From NCBI RefSeq assembly GCF_027744825.2, contig NC_071334.1, positions 4,731,437-4,795,436 of the forward strand: a DNA stretch of 64,000 nucleotides, written 5' to 3'. Origin of the DNA: Synchiropus splendidus. Taxonomy: Eukaryota > Chordata > Actinopteri > Syngnathiformes > Callionymidae. Of this stretch, positions 22,991 through 35,632 are shown piece by piece (position 1 is the stretch's first letter; each line of letters begins with the position of its first letter). A program made the position numbers and the translations under genes. The notes beneath the pieces were generated by a model. It was not told the origin of the DNA. It saw only the letters and a program-made list of their open reading frames with translations, and made no database searches.

Positions 22991-24698
22991 CCGGCTTTCT
23001 AGCACGAAGCAACAACAACAGCCAAGTGCCATCTGTTGGCATGTGGATTTTCTGTAATCTCCCTTTACTGATTATGACTACATGAACCTCTTAAATAATT
23101 ATCCGCAATGTAAAAAAAAATAAAATAATTATAATCATTAACTCCCACAAAGTCTGCCACTCCTCCCGCAAATGAAGGCTGTCAGAGAGAGCGGCAGATA
23201 AAGAGAGAGCACACACCAGAGGAGGAGTGGGTTCGTCCGTGTGCTGTGTTGCCTTCAGTCATGTGTTATTTATATCAGACACTTTCAGGAGCAGTGACAA
23301 TCGCATCCAGACAGTGTCGGAAAATGTACTCGACAACCGACGCCCCTCCTCAGCCATGACCTCGAGGTTATAGATGGAGCAGGTGGAAGGAGAAGTGACG
23401 GGAAGAATGATCTATCAAAGATCTGTTGCTGATTCAAATGAAGTGAGGGGTTTCCAGAAGGGTCAACGGTGTCAGAAGCCCCTGTTATTCGCTACAGTTG
23501 AGGCGCAGATAACAAACATCAGGACCACGTTTAAACTCGAGATAGCTTCATTCAGTAACACCAAAGTGACTGAAAGTTCATAGCAACTTGGTTTCTCTCC
23601 TTCCTTTCTCTTTTGAAACTCAATTCCTGTCGACTAAAAAAAAAAAAACGTTATCTTTATCAACACAAAGTTGAAGTCATGCCTCTGAATGCTTGATATG
23701 ACATCTCTGAAATGCAAAAATAGTGTCAATACAAGTCAACAGTCGCTGTCAAATTGACTGAATTTTTAGTTCAATCCCCTCTAACACAATGTAAATGCCA
23801 TACATGACAAGTTATATTACATTTCTATGACTATGTCATAACATCATTATTGTAGCATTCCATAGAATTCAGCCCATAAAAGGAGCAGAGTGAACAACAG
23901 TCATTTCTGTCCCTTGTTTCCCCTTTTTGGTCGTGCGTAGCTGTGTCTTGGTTTGAATGAATGGATACAAATATGGCAGAAAAAAAGGAAAGAAGAAGTG
24001 ACCACTGAGCATTAAATATCTGCATGAGCAGAAGTGTCTCATGCAAGTCTGTCTCCAAATCCCCATGCAGCCAAGTCATCTGAACGTTCTGCGTGAGGAA
24101 TGCTGCTGTTTGAGAATACGTCAAGGGGAGCATGTGCTCTGCTCCCAATATGAGGGAACTCTGAGGCACACATACCTCAAATATGACACAAAGCAGAGTG
24201 GATTCATTGAGAGGGGGTCGTCTTTGGAAAGCTGCAGGAGGGAGGGGCCGGACAACGTTGACATAGACTTGGACTGGGCTTTTTTTGAGGTGAGAAGATT
24301 GAGTATAGGCTGACAGAAAGGGGGAAGCGGATTCTATTCAGGCTTCAATAGAAACTCATTCATCTGATTATATTCATTTTTTTTTATTGTATTAGGGGCC
24401 ATGCATGAAATGTTCTATGCATATTTTAATGTTAAAACATTCAGTATTTGCTCAAATAATATGTTAATACAAAATATGAACTGCTAAATTCGAATTATTA
24501 TTAGTTTCAATTTGTAACATACTTTTTCAGTAACAATTTTACCACCTTGTATTTGTATTTTCAATATTAAACCTCATCATTTGTGCGTTATTTCAAACCG
24601 TATTAGTTTTGTCTTTCCACTATATCATTGTTCAGCATTGTTCTTGTTATATTGTCGCATTTTTTTATTACATATTTTTATCTATTTTTATATATTTG

Positions 24699-24701
<3 letters not shown>
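22991..24701. other. Gene-free noncoding stretch
   Basis: Unique noncoding DNA; no exon, RNA gene or recognised transposon. AT-rich toward the right, leading into an AT array. Confidence 0.5.
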
Positions 24702-24783
<82 letters not shown>

Positions 24784-24794
24784 TACATATATAA
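24702..24794. repeat. (AT)n microsatellite, long
   Basis: Uninterrupted AT dinucleotides at 24702-24777 (about 38 units), then ATATACAT interruptions to 24794. Confidence 0.97.
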
Positions 24795-27356
24795 CCATAA
24801 GTCTTTCAACATAACCAACTCACCATACATGGCAAAAAAGTCAAACATATTAAGCGTACCCTAATAAGTCGCACACATACATAAATATAATTACAGTGGA
24901 TGGTTGAGTCGGTTCGGAACAAAAAGTTCAAGTACATACAGACGACGGAGGGGTGAAAACGTAGCCGGAGGAAGGAGCAGCGGCACAGCTCGCTGGTGCT
25001 GGTGTGTCACCCCGTCACTCACCAGCACATTGATAGCAGCCTATCACGGTGAGAGACAGGGTGGCCACGCTTCTCAACTCCCTCTATAATGGCTTGCACC
25101 TGTTTAGCATGTCACCCCTGTTTGCTAATTGTCTTCTTGAGCTACGCAGAGAGGAAGTGACAGCTTCTTGGCTTTTTGACAGGAAGGTGGGGGATGTTGG
25201 GTTGACTGGCAACCAAAGCGAAGTTTGAGCTACTGCCTGACTTTCTGAAGGAGGTCTCATCGGTTTCAGACAGCGGCATGTTTTGCACGTACAAGCGCAA
25301 GAGAATAAAAATATATAAAGAATGAATTAAAAAAAAATAAGACAAGAAAACATGTCATGGTAACACAATGGATTGTTCCTCAAAGGGCGAATGGTGCAAA
25401 TATTTCTTCCAACCGATCAAGCTGAGACAAGATGAAACAAGCAACACCTGACAGACGACCATGTAGTTCGGCTCTTAAGACACCTGATGGTGAAAAGGCT
25501 CTTGACTGGTTGGAGCCAAAACCTGCACCACCCAGGCCATTAGTGGAACTAAATGTCGGCCCCAGTACTGGACTCCTGTAAATCAAGATCTCATCCAAAA
25601 CAAGTGGACAGTAGGTGAGTCCAGTCGTCCTCTCTGCCTTTACTGACTGAACTAACACACAGAATACAATGGAGAAGGTATGAAGTCTTGAAACACGCTG
25701 TGCGAGTGGTATCAAGTCCAAGAAGATGCCTCACATGTTGAACATGCGCATCCTCTGCTGTTATTTCCAAAAGATTTAAGTGACAACAAAAGGTGTGTGA
25801 TCCTGACAGACACCTTTAATATCCTCCCTCCAGCCCCCAGTCGTCAATCGGTGTGATCGTACCTGGTGACTGCCGCCGCTGGAGCAATTGCCGGATGTCA
25901 GGAAGCGTGTCAACAGCTCCGCAGAAGGTGGGACAACGGGAGCCTGGAAACAAAAGCGCACACCAGGAAATTTACAGTCAGCCACATTTGAAGTTGACAA
26001 GTCGCTCGCACAGAGACACACACCATGTTCTCATTCTGCTGTTTACATGCCAGTCAATCCCAGCAGTGCCCTCTCCTCAAAAGCATTTTTTATTTTTCCT
26101 GAGGACTTCCTACGCACTCACGACGGAGCTCACAAAGATACCGTACGAGCTGGTTATATTTACCGACTTCATATTATTATTTTTAATTCAACATGGTGAT
26201 TTCCACTTGGACACATGCGGCACTCCTTCAGACAAAACATGGGGACAAACAGGAAGCTTTGTCCTCATAAGACAGGAAACTAAGAGAGGAGCTTGGGCAG
26301 AGGATGATATCCGATACAGCCTTGGAGCCGCGGCGCTTGATGCCGGAAAAATAATCAATCCCACACAAAGCATTGGAAGTGAAAGACTGCCACTCCCAGT
26401 TAAAGTAGCATGGTAGTTGGGTGGGTGGCAGCGGAACCAAGGCCTCACTGGGGTCCGGCAACCCTGCGCTGTGATGACCACCAGCCTCACGACGTTGAGT
26501 CTTTTTAGGTCCAAATACGTTTTAAGCAACAAAATAGGGGAAAACATTCATGGCTTATTTCTCATCCAGGACACATGAGGTGAGGTTGATCTTTCCAATT
26601 CAAGACAATGGTTCTTAGTAGAACAGAAACAGAAGTTCGACCGTAACATATTCATGTTAAGGAAAAACCATTATAGGATTCAGAAAACGTTCTTAGCATT
26701 TAGTTTAGTATTTTACACGGTAAGAGGCTTTTGACAGGCAGCACACCCCAAATGTGTTTCTTTATTGACAAAGCAAAACGTTCCCGATAAACAACTTCAC
26801 AATGCAAGTTAAAGCTGTAAACAGCTGTAATTAGCGATAAGGTGCGTCAGGATGAGACACGGTGCGGAGGGACACTGGAAAACAGCGAAACATCTGCAAC
26901 GCTGGTTTCTTCTCTTCCAACTGCAGAACTAAATTGTCTGTCATTTACATTTCTTTTTTGTGACATTTCCGAAGTCTGCAAAAATGTCTTGGGTGATAAT
27001 CAGCATCGTATTGTGTATATTTGTCCGTTTTTTTTAGGCAACTAAAATGGGACCCATCAATCATTGCCGTTGCTGGAATAAAAAAAAAGTTGTGTCTTGG
27101 AAAATGGGTGCAGATGTGGAGGTGCTGCAGCAGGAGGGCCACCCAGATCTAGCTGGTTTAAATGCAGCATCAAGACTAGACTCACTTTCTCACACAGTGG
27201 GACGCACACCCACTCACACAAAGACGCAGCGTTGCCTTAAGTCACAATCCAAATTGGCTCCCAGGGGCGTTCTGACTACCTTGTTCACCAAAGGCATTGT
27301 GTATGTTTTCAGACTGCTTAGCATATGCTACTGTAACCTGAGATCCCAACACACAT

Positions 27357-27359
<3 letters not shown>
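24795..27359. other. Gene-free noncoding stretch
   Basis: The largest frame, 187 codons at 25853-26416 on the + strand, overlaps other frames on both strands and shows no domain, signal peptide or family motif. No transposon termini recognised. Around 26820-26850 a short TGTAAACAGCTGTAATTAGC segment has enhancer-like words. Confidence 0.5.

Positions 27360-27412
<53 letters not shown>
27360..27412. repeat. (CA)n microsatellite
   Basis: About 26 uninterrupted CA dinucleotides. Confidence 0.97.
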
Positions 27413-27415
<3 letters not shown>

Positions 27416-28495
27416 GTAAAAAGGTGCTCTGCTGTCTCCCATCAGGCCCTTAACTCGATTCAAAATTGTTCTCATCCACAATTTTCCATCATAACCAACC
27501 GACCAAGCAAACAGACTGAGCTCTAAAGCATCATTTTCAATGACTCTTAAACATTCAACTGCTCAAATCAGGAAGTAAACAGTGATTTGATTCGAGCTTT
27601 TGTTCAACAGTTCTGCCGCGGCCAGTGAGACTCACATGGTTTTACAGTCGTCGTAACATTGTAGGTCAGGCAACTTTTCTGATGCGTAAAAGGCTCTTTT
27701 GGTGCAGACCTTTTTCGGAGCCATAGCTAAATCCAAACTCGTCGCTTTGGTACAAGAACAATTGAAGGGCTGGTCGTGGTTCACCTTCATTGAACAGCTT
27801 CAGACACATCGCACAGAATGTGCAGACAAACAAAAAGAGGTGAAAAGGCACGGACGTCTTTACTTCCAACATATAAGCTGCTGCCGCAGACTGTAGACAG
27901 CTTGCACTGTTATGTCATCATGCACCTGAGTCGTGCGCGTTCATATTGTTTGAGAGCTGCAGAATGAGCACACATATGATGAGAAGTCTCCAAACATGCG
28001 TTTGTGGTGGGCAGTAACATGCATTTGCTATGTCTACGCTGCCGAAAATTGACGTGAAGAAGCAAATCTGAGGCCTTGTGAGTCCAGCCAGAGTGATGTC
28101 AGAGAACATCAAAGTCGGAGAGGCGGGACAAATTCAAGAAAGACAGTAAATTCACATAGCACCTTACCGAGATTTATTCAAAAAGTCGAGACAAAGCAGA
28201 ACTAAAATAAAAGAAATAACATGTACATGCGCAAGCACGTGAGACATGAATGTTGGATACCAGAATATCAGAGGTAGAAGTAGGAAAACAAGGTGAGATT
28301 TTGAAAATGAGCGTTTTAAATGGTGGGCGGAGCTCACAAGAGTAAGTGTATGAATGGTCAAGCAGGACACGGAGCACTGGTTCTGGACCATCCTAGTAGG
28401 GTTTCAATATATGTTGCATCTTACGCTGCATATGTTGACGCCATGGGCAGCGCGTCATGGAAAAGAAGTGGGTAAGAGCTCCTTCAGCTCTAGAG
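27413..28495. other. Gene-free noncoding stretch
   Basis: No supported gene. A CCATGGGCAGCGCG block near 28440-28455 resembles GCCGTGGGCAGCGCG near 61590-61603, suggesting a further ancient dispersed repeat. Confidence 0.45.
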
Positions 28496-28496
28496 C

Positions 28497-28565
28497 AGGG
28501 GTCCCCAACATGGTGCCCACGGGCCCCAGGTAGAGACCAAGAGAGTGGGCCGTTAAAAATAATTT
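28497..28565 (+). mobile_element. hAT-like terminus, single end
   Basis: CAGGGGTCCCCAAC followed by GGTGCCCACGGGCCCC matches the left end of a common vertebrate hAT/Charlie-type MITE. The matching right end was not found within the next few hundred bases, so this is probably a truncated remnant. Confidence 0.5.
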
Positions 28566-29440
28566 TCATGTAATAACCATCTTATTATATTTCATTTTGT
28601 GATTCATTTTTTGTTAAACCATTGTCAGCAATGAGACTTGAGTATTTGAGAGGAATACCATCCATTATATATGGTGACCTCAGAAGTGTGCACTGAATCG
28701 ATAGTAGCCCTTCGGATCACAGTGGCGTTGGAGTAGCTTGTGTCCCTTGGTATATGAAGCACCTCAAATGATCATGGGTTTCAGTCACCATGGCCTCATA
28801 AGGTACCATTAACAGCAAGTGACATCCATATTGAAGTATTGACAAGAGCTCAGGCCCTCCGTGTGGAGCTTTTTAGGCACTGGTGTATTAAAGATTGAAA
28901 ACTTTTCAAACAAACAAATGCTACCACTGCGAGATAAAAACAATAGCGTTTTTTCATCCTGGCTGCTGAAGTGTGTTTTGAGACTGGTATTATAAGATTA
29001 TCTCCCGACAGCCTCGAGAGTCTCCCCCAAAAACATCAGAGGTAGCGCTTGTATCAAAACATAGAACCATTTTTCTGACATATCAATGTTGACAGTTGAT
29101 TAAATCTCACTTCAATTTCTCCTAAGCTCAGTGTGAAGCGCCGAAAATGGCAAAGACTTAAAAACAGTCTAACCTTTCCTGTGTTTACCTTATTAAATAG
29201 TGTGTGAGGTGCAATACACAAGGCGGGGGAAACAATATGTATAAAGCCGGCAGTGTTTAAGCAGGCGAACAGTAAAGTAATAGGCAAGAGCAGTGAAGTG
29301 TTGACTCTACGAAGGATGCAGGAAGGAGGGGGGGTGGGGGGGCGGGTGGAGGAGGGGTACACCTAACTGCACACACACACGCCGACACACACACACCTCA
29401 ATATACTTCCTACACCCGACCGGCTGCCTGGCAGCCGAAG
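28566..29440. other. Gene-free noncoding stretch
   Basis: No exon or repeat boundary recognised. Ends with a very G-rich tract at 29328-29357 (possible G-quadruplex) and a short CA-rich segment. Confidence 0.45.
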
Positions 29441-29900
29441 TTAACATTTTCAGAGAAAATATTCCTTGCCTCCAATAGTCCGATGTAATTCATTTTCCAT
29501 CTCTGTTCATTAATCATTGTTAAAATTAGTGATCCATTTCTTCCACTCTGCCATCTGCACTCAGCTTCCTAACAAACATGACACCTCAGCGCATAATAAA
29601 AGCTGACAGCTACGAGGAGGCCTTTCCAAATAGCTTTCTGCATATGTGCACCTCCAGCGACCACGCTGTTGTCAGACAAAAAAAGTGGGTTGTTTCGCCC
29701 GCCGGCTTCCCAGGGGCACACGCACGCGCACCGTTTCAAGCATCTGGGGTACAGGGCCACGCAAAAGGCACGTCGAGAGGCCAAAATAATAACAGCAATA
29801 GTCTCAGTCACATGCCGATATCATGCACTCGCATACACAAAACAACAGATGTGCCTAATCTTGAATGGAATGTGCTAAAACCCTGATAAAGTAAATCTCG
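29441..29900. promoter_or_regulatory. Candidate conserved noncoding element
   Basis: Repeat-free block with CATTAATCATTGTTAAAATT near 29509-29530, TGTAATTCATTTTCC upstream and CATAATAAAAGCTGACAGC downstream. Homeodomain- and MEIS-like (TGACAGC) words are close together. Frames of up to 102 codons on both strands show no family motif. Texture-based inference. Confidence 0.28.
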
Positions 29901-31887
29901 AGTCAAACTTCTCACTCAAGGGGTGCAGAGGGGGAAACCAAACAACGATGAAAATCAAGAGAGCAGGAGGAACGGCCCATAAAAAAGGACATTTGTTTCA
30001 TCTCCAGTCGGAGGAGAGATCTTGCTGTACCTTTCCCTCTCTCACAGGTTTGACTGACTTATCCTGAAGAACATCAATCTCTTCATTTTAAATGTGTCAA
30101 ATCTGTTCTGCCAGGCCGCTTTATGTGGCCCTCAAGACCAACAAATACCTGTAGCTACAGTCAAATTTTACTTAAAGTAAAGTACAAAGTTGGTCACCAG
30201 CAAAGTGTAAAGTTCAAGCTTTGACAGGCCACAAGCAGAGATAAAATGTCAAGAATTTATCTGGAAAATTTCGGAAAATCCATGCAGGTCATGGGAAAAC
30301 ACGAGAAGAAAGCCAGACGGTCTCCGGTGCTGCGAGGCGGTGCTGACAAAACTTTAAAAGTACACAATTAATTGAGTGCTTTCCTTAATAATAAAGCAAC
30401 GTAGCTTGTGCAGGTCCAGGGTGTTGAGACGCACCTGCTCGACTTGTTCTAGTCACAAGCACAGAGCTGAGTATCTTGTTGGAAAACAAATCTTTTGGCT
30501 CCTCACCTGCAACACCCATGAAAAACAAGTGCCAGGGCTGCTCTTAAGGTGCATCACAAATGTCAGTCACCTGAATTTCAGGGAGGAGAAGGTCAAAGTT
30601 TTCCCCTCGTAGATTGAAAATCTACGTACATGAGGAAAGAACTTGTTCATTTCACCAACGGCTGCAACAAAAGGAGCACATCCAGGACCTTAAATGGTGG
30701 CGCTGTTCTGATGGACACTTCCAAGCAAAACCAGGTGTCTAAGTTCAGTGAGTCATGGCACAGCTCATGTGCCGTCTCCTACAGTGGTCGACCCTGCTAC
30801 TGCAACATATACTTTTTTTTAAACATCGGCACCGGTAGACTTGCTAAATCACTGAAACGCCACAGTCAGGGAGAAAAAAAAAAAAAAAACATCTCCGGAT
30901 TTGAACACTCATTTAAACCTCATATTCTGTGTCTAGGTCCGTTCTGCTGTGGATGAAATTTTAATTGAGCTGTCAAAGAGGAACATCATTTAGATTAAGA
31001 TTCGTAAGAAAAGTTCCGGCCACAACTGCGAATTGTTTTCCGGCACACACACACACACACACACACACACAAGTGCTTTTGTCTTCCAAGCTCTGAATTA
31101 TAGGAATGCAGAAGAGAGCCGTCATATATCACACACACACTTGAACCTGACTCATCGCACCACTCTATTGCTTTCAGTCTTGTTTCTTTAGTCGTGTTTT
31201 CCTTACACAAATTCCTCAACTCACACACACACTACACAGGATCAGGATCCCTCGCTGGTGAGGTGTGTGTGTGTGCGTCTGTGCCCGAGGCGCAGCACAT
31301 TAATCTATATAATGCCCTGAAAGAGAAGGCTTTTTCACACCGCTAACTGCCAAGGACTACGAGGGGCAGCGGCTGAGCCATGATTCAGCTGTTAGCCCAA
31401 CTGGCGGCCCAGCGCACACACACACACACAGACACACACACACAGTCAAGCAGCTCTTCACATCCTTCCGAACACACACACGTATGCAATATGTTCGCCT
31501 GAGAACATGTAAGCACGCGCGCTCCCTCTGTGGCTGGAGGGTCCAGGACAACACTTTAGTGAGCTTCTCGTGAGGACCAGCCGCTCAGCTTGTTTCACGT
31601 GTCGAAATATTCCTTCCAATGTCTTTATAGAATCACAAATGAGTGTGTTTTGGTGGGTTCACAGACAGGTGCATGGCTATTTTGTCAACGTATCTGAGCG
31701 CGTACATCTAGTACTCAAGGCGTTTGTCTTCAACCAGAAGAGGAAGATCACAGAAGTAGAGGGAACTTTGATGGTCAGCTTGCTCTTCCCAGGCAGTTCA
31801 TTGTGGTTCCATTTGTCTTCTATTTTTAAGTCAACTGAAATTAAGTTTTTCATAATTTCACTGTCACCTGTCTATGACTTTACAAGT
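29901..31887. other. Gene-free stretch with short CA arrays
   Basis: No supported gene. CA microsatellites occur at 31044-31071 and 31415-31444, and shorter CA/GT runs in between account for the Val/Cys-rich minus-strand frames. A poly(A) run lies near 30874-30889. Confidence 0.55.
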
Positions 31888-32435
31888 TACCGTACATACC
31901 AGACTATAGAGCACATATTCCAGAGACCTGGAATATTAGCTCCACCCACTAAATTTAAGGAAAACAGATCTCTCCGCGGGTGCAGTGGTTCTGTCTGCGC
32001 ACCACATGCATGAGGATCACTTCTAAACTAGTTTGGAAAACGGGCTCCAGCATGGAGACTGACTCATGAAACAAACTGGCCACTGTTCTGAACTGGAACC
32101 ATCAACTCCTCACATCTCTTATTGACATTAAAGCGCTCAAAATGTGTCCCAAGTTCCGACACCACAGCTGGTCTCAGCTGCTGCTTCTCGTCTCCGCTCC
32201 TCCAGGAGATCGACTCAGTGGGCGGAGCTGCGGACACGCAGCCGTAAACAGCGCATTTTGAGCGCTTTAAGGTCAATAAAACACCTTTGATGTCATGGGT
32301 TGGATGTGACCAGGCAAAATTTTTTGGCAGCGTGACATTCTTCAGCCTGGAAAACTCTATATATTAGCCGCGTATTTCCATAATTCCATATGCGGCATTA
32401 GCCGCAAGAAAACAGTAGTGGCTTATCGTCCGGAG
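31888..32435. mobile_element. TIR DNA-transposon-like repeat, copy 2 (about 550 bp)
   Basis: Colinear with copy 1 at 18504-19587 but without the ~540-bp middle segment. The left end TACCGTACATACCAGACTAT and the complement of the right end (CTCCGGACGATAAGCCAC) are imperfect inverted repeats. Near the right end, ATTAGCCGC and GCGGCATTAGCCGC words give extra short inverted repeats. Its minus-strand frame (32064-32276) begins with the same residues, MTLKRSKC, as the copy 1 frame, which reflects high DNA identity and is not evidence of a gene. Confidence 0.75.
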
Positions 32436-33521
32436 CTTAGGTTAAATGGGTAAGAGGTCAAAAGCTGAGCCAATAGAAGCGCCAGGAATATTCTACTGAC
32501 CTCTAGTGAAAAAAAGGTCAGTAACCAAGTGAATGAGAGAGTAAAGGCTATTTTTACTTCTGTGTCAGATGGTTGGTCATAACCAACCTCTTCTCCAATG
32601 CCCACAGTGGATAGGGAGAGTGTGCACAGTGGAAATAGGAAACAGGAAGGGCCTACAGACGACAGAGAGATTGAAGTGAGGGAGCAACAATATGTGGGTA
32701 GGAAACACTGGGAGGACAAGGGCTGGAAGTTAAGCAAAGCAATGAGTCCACCATGAGATTGGGGGAAAAAAATGAGACAGGGAAAGGGAGGACGATCCAA
32801 CATGTAAACAAGGAAGATAGAATTATGTTTGGCAACATTAGATTAGATTAGATGGTTATTAGTAGGGGAATTCAACATGAATTCAGCATGAATCGATGTT
32901 AAATAAAGCAGAAAGTATCGTGACCACACAGTCAATTGTACTTTAGGTACTTTTCCTTTGGCTCGAAGTTATTTTAAGATTTACCAAGCAAGAGAAAAGG
33001 GACACCCTGGCAGCTCCATGGACAGACAACTACTCACAAATTCACTTCAATGGACAATTTACAGGCGACAGTTCGCATCTATGGCTGTTTTCCCTGCTGC
33101 AGGGATTTGGACGTTCACATTCCACACAGGTGCAGAAAGTTGATGTTGTCCATTTTTAAGGCAACTTTTTAATAAAGTCTTGTTGCACATTTGAAGCGGA
33201 GGGACACTTTAAGAACCGTCTCTTTCCAAAAGAGCTCAGGCCTGGTCCTCGGCGTCTCCATATTTCCGACCCTCACCTCTTGTCAGTACGGGAAGTCGCC
33301 TGGCGCAGATTTAATATTCATTTGTTGCACGGAGAGCGAGACAGAAAACAGACAGCCCAGAGCACTGATTGGAGGGCCGGTGCTCAGAGACAGACGGTGA
33401 GCAGAAGAACAGCTAAATCATCTTGACATTCACCGAGAAGAAGTAGCCACACACAAAGCCACTGCGGCTGTTAGTGCTCCCATCCACTAATTTGGTTCTA
33501 CTTAACCCCGAAACAACCCGT

Positions 33522-33522
<1 letters not shown>
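32436..33522. other. Gene-free noncoding stretch
   Basis: No supported gene. A 126-codon minus-strand frame at 32423-32803 lies in purine-rich DNA and shows no family motif. Confidence 0.5.
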
Positions 33523-33554
<32 letters not shown>

Positions 33555-33628
33555 AAAGTGGCGCATTTAATTCCAGGTTCTTAGCATATCGCCACCGAGG
33601 GAGAGAGTCAGAGAGAGAGAGAGAGAGG
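33523..33628. repeat. (CA)n and (GA)n microsatellites
   Basis: CA array at 33523-33551 and an imperfect GA array at 33599-33628, separated by unique sequence. Confidence 0.9.
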
Positions 33629-33749
33629 GGACTCCTCCGGACTGATTAGCATCATTTAAGAAAGCCTTCCTTTCCCCTTCCCTTTTCCCTTTTCTGCTCA
33701 CCTCAGCAACCTCACGCTCAATCTATTACTCGCTGCCACTCGCCCAGCC

Positions 33750-34460
33750 GACCCACACACCATCTCGTCTTCAAAATGGGTGGCATCCAGGCCAAGTCAA
33801 TATAAAGTACACTCATTTACATCAAACACCGGACTCAAGTGCCGGCGCCGGGGGAACCATTCCTCACTCCTCCGAGCACTCGCAGATAGCGTCTTGTTAG
33901 CTTTAGATTCGCCGGACAGAAGGACTAACTCACATATAGGCGATGAGCATGTAAAGTAAATAAGACAGACGCTGTTTTATTTGCGCGTTCCCCCCTTCTA
34001 AATTATATAAGCCTTGCACATGGCTTAAAATTTTGTAAAGCTTTTCTGAAAATCCTACTTATGGTTGCCATTCTGTGCCAAAAAGTTCATCTGGCCTGTA
34101 AATTTAAGCATGGATTACAAATATTCAAATCATGAGCTTACTGTTCAAATAAACATTTCCAACAGGGAGGGGGAAAAGTTGCAAGGCATACACTTTCCGC
34201 GTAATTCCTCCTCTGGCACCTCCCCTCCCCACGCTACTAATAAAACAACCACAGAAAAATATGAGGGGAAGACGGGGGGAAGAGGGGATCGGGTTGGAGA
34301 CGGGAGGCAAGAAATGCAAAAACAAAAGAGTTGAAAGTTCGTCTTCATCGCATGGCTGGATAAACACTGTTGATGAAATATGTAATTAATGTAATTGTAA
34401 CCATCTACGCAATTACAGTCCGCTGGGTGGGCTGCACTGCGGCCCCTGCCGTAAGACAAT
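33750..34460. promoter_or_regulatory. Candidate conserved noncoding element cluster
   Basis: Includes a segment around 34030-34160 (TTTAAGCATGGATTACAAAT, then CAAATCATGAGC) and a segment around 34360-34410 (ATATGTAATTAATGTAATTG, then TACGCAATTACAG) with several TAAT/ATTA cores within 50 bp. No repeats, no credible coding frame. Enhancer-like texture only. Confidence 0.3.
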
Positions 34461-34589
34461 AGGGCACCTTATTACAGTTTTAAAAAGTTGGAGAACGGGG
34501 GGGATGATGGGGAGAGGCTTAAGCCGGTCAGCTGCTCGCCACATGGTCGAAAAAGTACTGAAGTCACAATCGTTTCAGCTTTGTTGTGG

Positions 34590-34740
34590 TTTTCGCTGAG
34601 CTCTGCACTTTCCGCCGGACGGTACCTGGCCAGAGACAATGTGGAGAGCCGTAAAGATTCCTCTCCCTTGATGAATATTCCCGCCAACGTGAATGCCTAT
34701 CAAGCCAATCCCAACTGGGAGTGACGGGAAAATCCATGTG
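34590..34740. promoter_or_regulatory. Candidate conserved noncoding element
   Basis: A 150-bp GC-balanced block with TTGATGAATATTCCCGCCAA near 34668-34688 and TCAAGCCAATCCCAACTGGG near 34698-34718. Several overlapping frames on both strands are open here, and one minus-strand frame (34575-35162, 195 codons) spans it, but none carries a recognisable domain. Confidence 0.25.
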
Positions 34741-35003
34741 CCGTTCTGCAACAATAAGAGTGTTATGGTGGACTTTAGATGAAGCAAAGGTTGCACCTTT
34801 TTGGGGGATTTTGTCTCTGAAAAAGAGGAAAAAGCACAACTCGCCCTTTGATCTGGAACAGCATTGCTCCAGTCATCGACGACATCTTCAGTTAAGGCAC
34901 TTAAAGAGAGCACCAGCCTTTTATCATCACCCGTCCACTGCAGACCGATGAGGCCACTGTCAACAACAGCAGGGAGCTGCTCCGACAAACCCAACACCAT
35001 CAC

Positions 35004-35117
35004 TGTTGCTAGACCTTTCTGGGTGGAGTTTGCAAGATCTCGCTGTGCCTGTGTGGGTTTTCTCTGGGTACTCCGGTTTCCTCCCACACACATGCTCACC
35101 AGTTTAATTGGACACTT
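35004..35117 (+). mobile_element. Retroposon 3'-end fragment (fish SINE/LINE type)
   Basis: TTTCTGGGTGGAGTTTGCAAG followed by CTGTGTGGGTTTTCTCTGGG and TACTCCGGTTTCCTCCCACA matches a segment found at very high copy number in teleost genomes as the 3' part of a non-LTR retroposon. It ends at TTTAATTGGACAC, also family-like. A downstream portion of the same consensus is found separately at 56781-56854. Confidence 0.75.
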
Positions 35118-35127
35118 GTACTCTGTG

Positions 35128-35162
35128 ATGTTCAGGGTTGCACTTCCTGCAACCCTGAACAT
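35128..35162. repeat. Perfect inverted repeat, 15-bp arms
   Basis: Arms ATGTTCAGGGTTGCA (35128-35142) and TGCAACCCTGAACAT (35148-35162) flank a 5-base loop CTTCC. It lies between the retroposon fragment and the TIR element. A snap-back duplication or a remnant terminal hairpin is possible. No T-run follows on either strand. Confidence 0.95.
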
Positions 35163-35220
35163 GACGGGGCAGTGGTCACCTGAAGATGTACGTATGTCTT
35201 TGCCCTAAACAACGGACTCT

Positions 35221-35632
35221 GTGTGAATTCCACTTCCTTAATCCTCAACCTCAGTCCTCAACCTCAAAAATGTGCGCTCCCGCGAACTTCTCAGGAAGTG
35301 AGAGCAAGATTGAGGGAAGTATCTTCCTCAGTTCTGAGATTCGCCGGCACCTACCTTAGTCTTGAGGAATACCCAGGCTACTCAGAGCGCTACAAATGTA
35401 AGTATTTCCTTTGTTAATGGAGATACAAATATTATGAAAACCATTATTGTTGCAAAACATTTACATCTTTGTCAGTCGCTTTTGCTCAACGCTGCCCCCC
35501 ACAGTCTGAGGACCTGCTGCAATGCAGGGATGTCCCAGTTCTAAGTCGCACAACACTTGGTTTTGGGGGTTAAGATTGAGGGTTGAGTTTGAGGGTTCGG
35601 GATTGAGGATTAAGGGAGGAATTGGAATTCAC
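35221..35632. mobile_element. TIR DNA transposon (MITE), about 410 bp
   Basis: Left end GTGAATTCCACTTCC then TTAATCCTCAACC; the complement of the right end reads GTGAATTCCAATTCCTCCC then TTAATCCTCAATCC. The inverted ends extend about 45 bp and are made of CCTCAA-rich degenerate subrepeats. No transposase frame is present. Target duplication is not clear, so the superfamily is left open. Confidence 0.75.

Noticed and set aside
22307..23085. Six long frames (145-241 codons) on both strands
   Set aside because: All are generated by the stop-free 16-bp minisatellite; repeats in different frames give equally open proteins, which real genes do not show.
24581..24864. Ile-Tyr repeat frames, also near 57404-57734 and 2781-3062
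   Set aside because: Translations of AT dinucleotide arrays.
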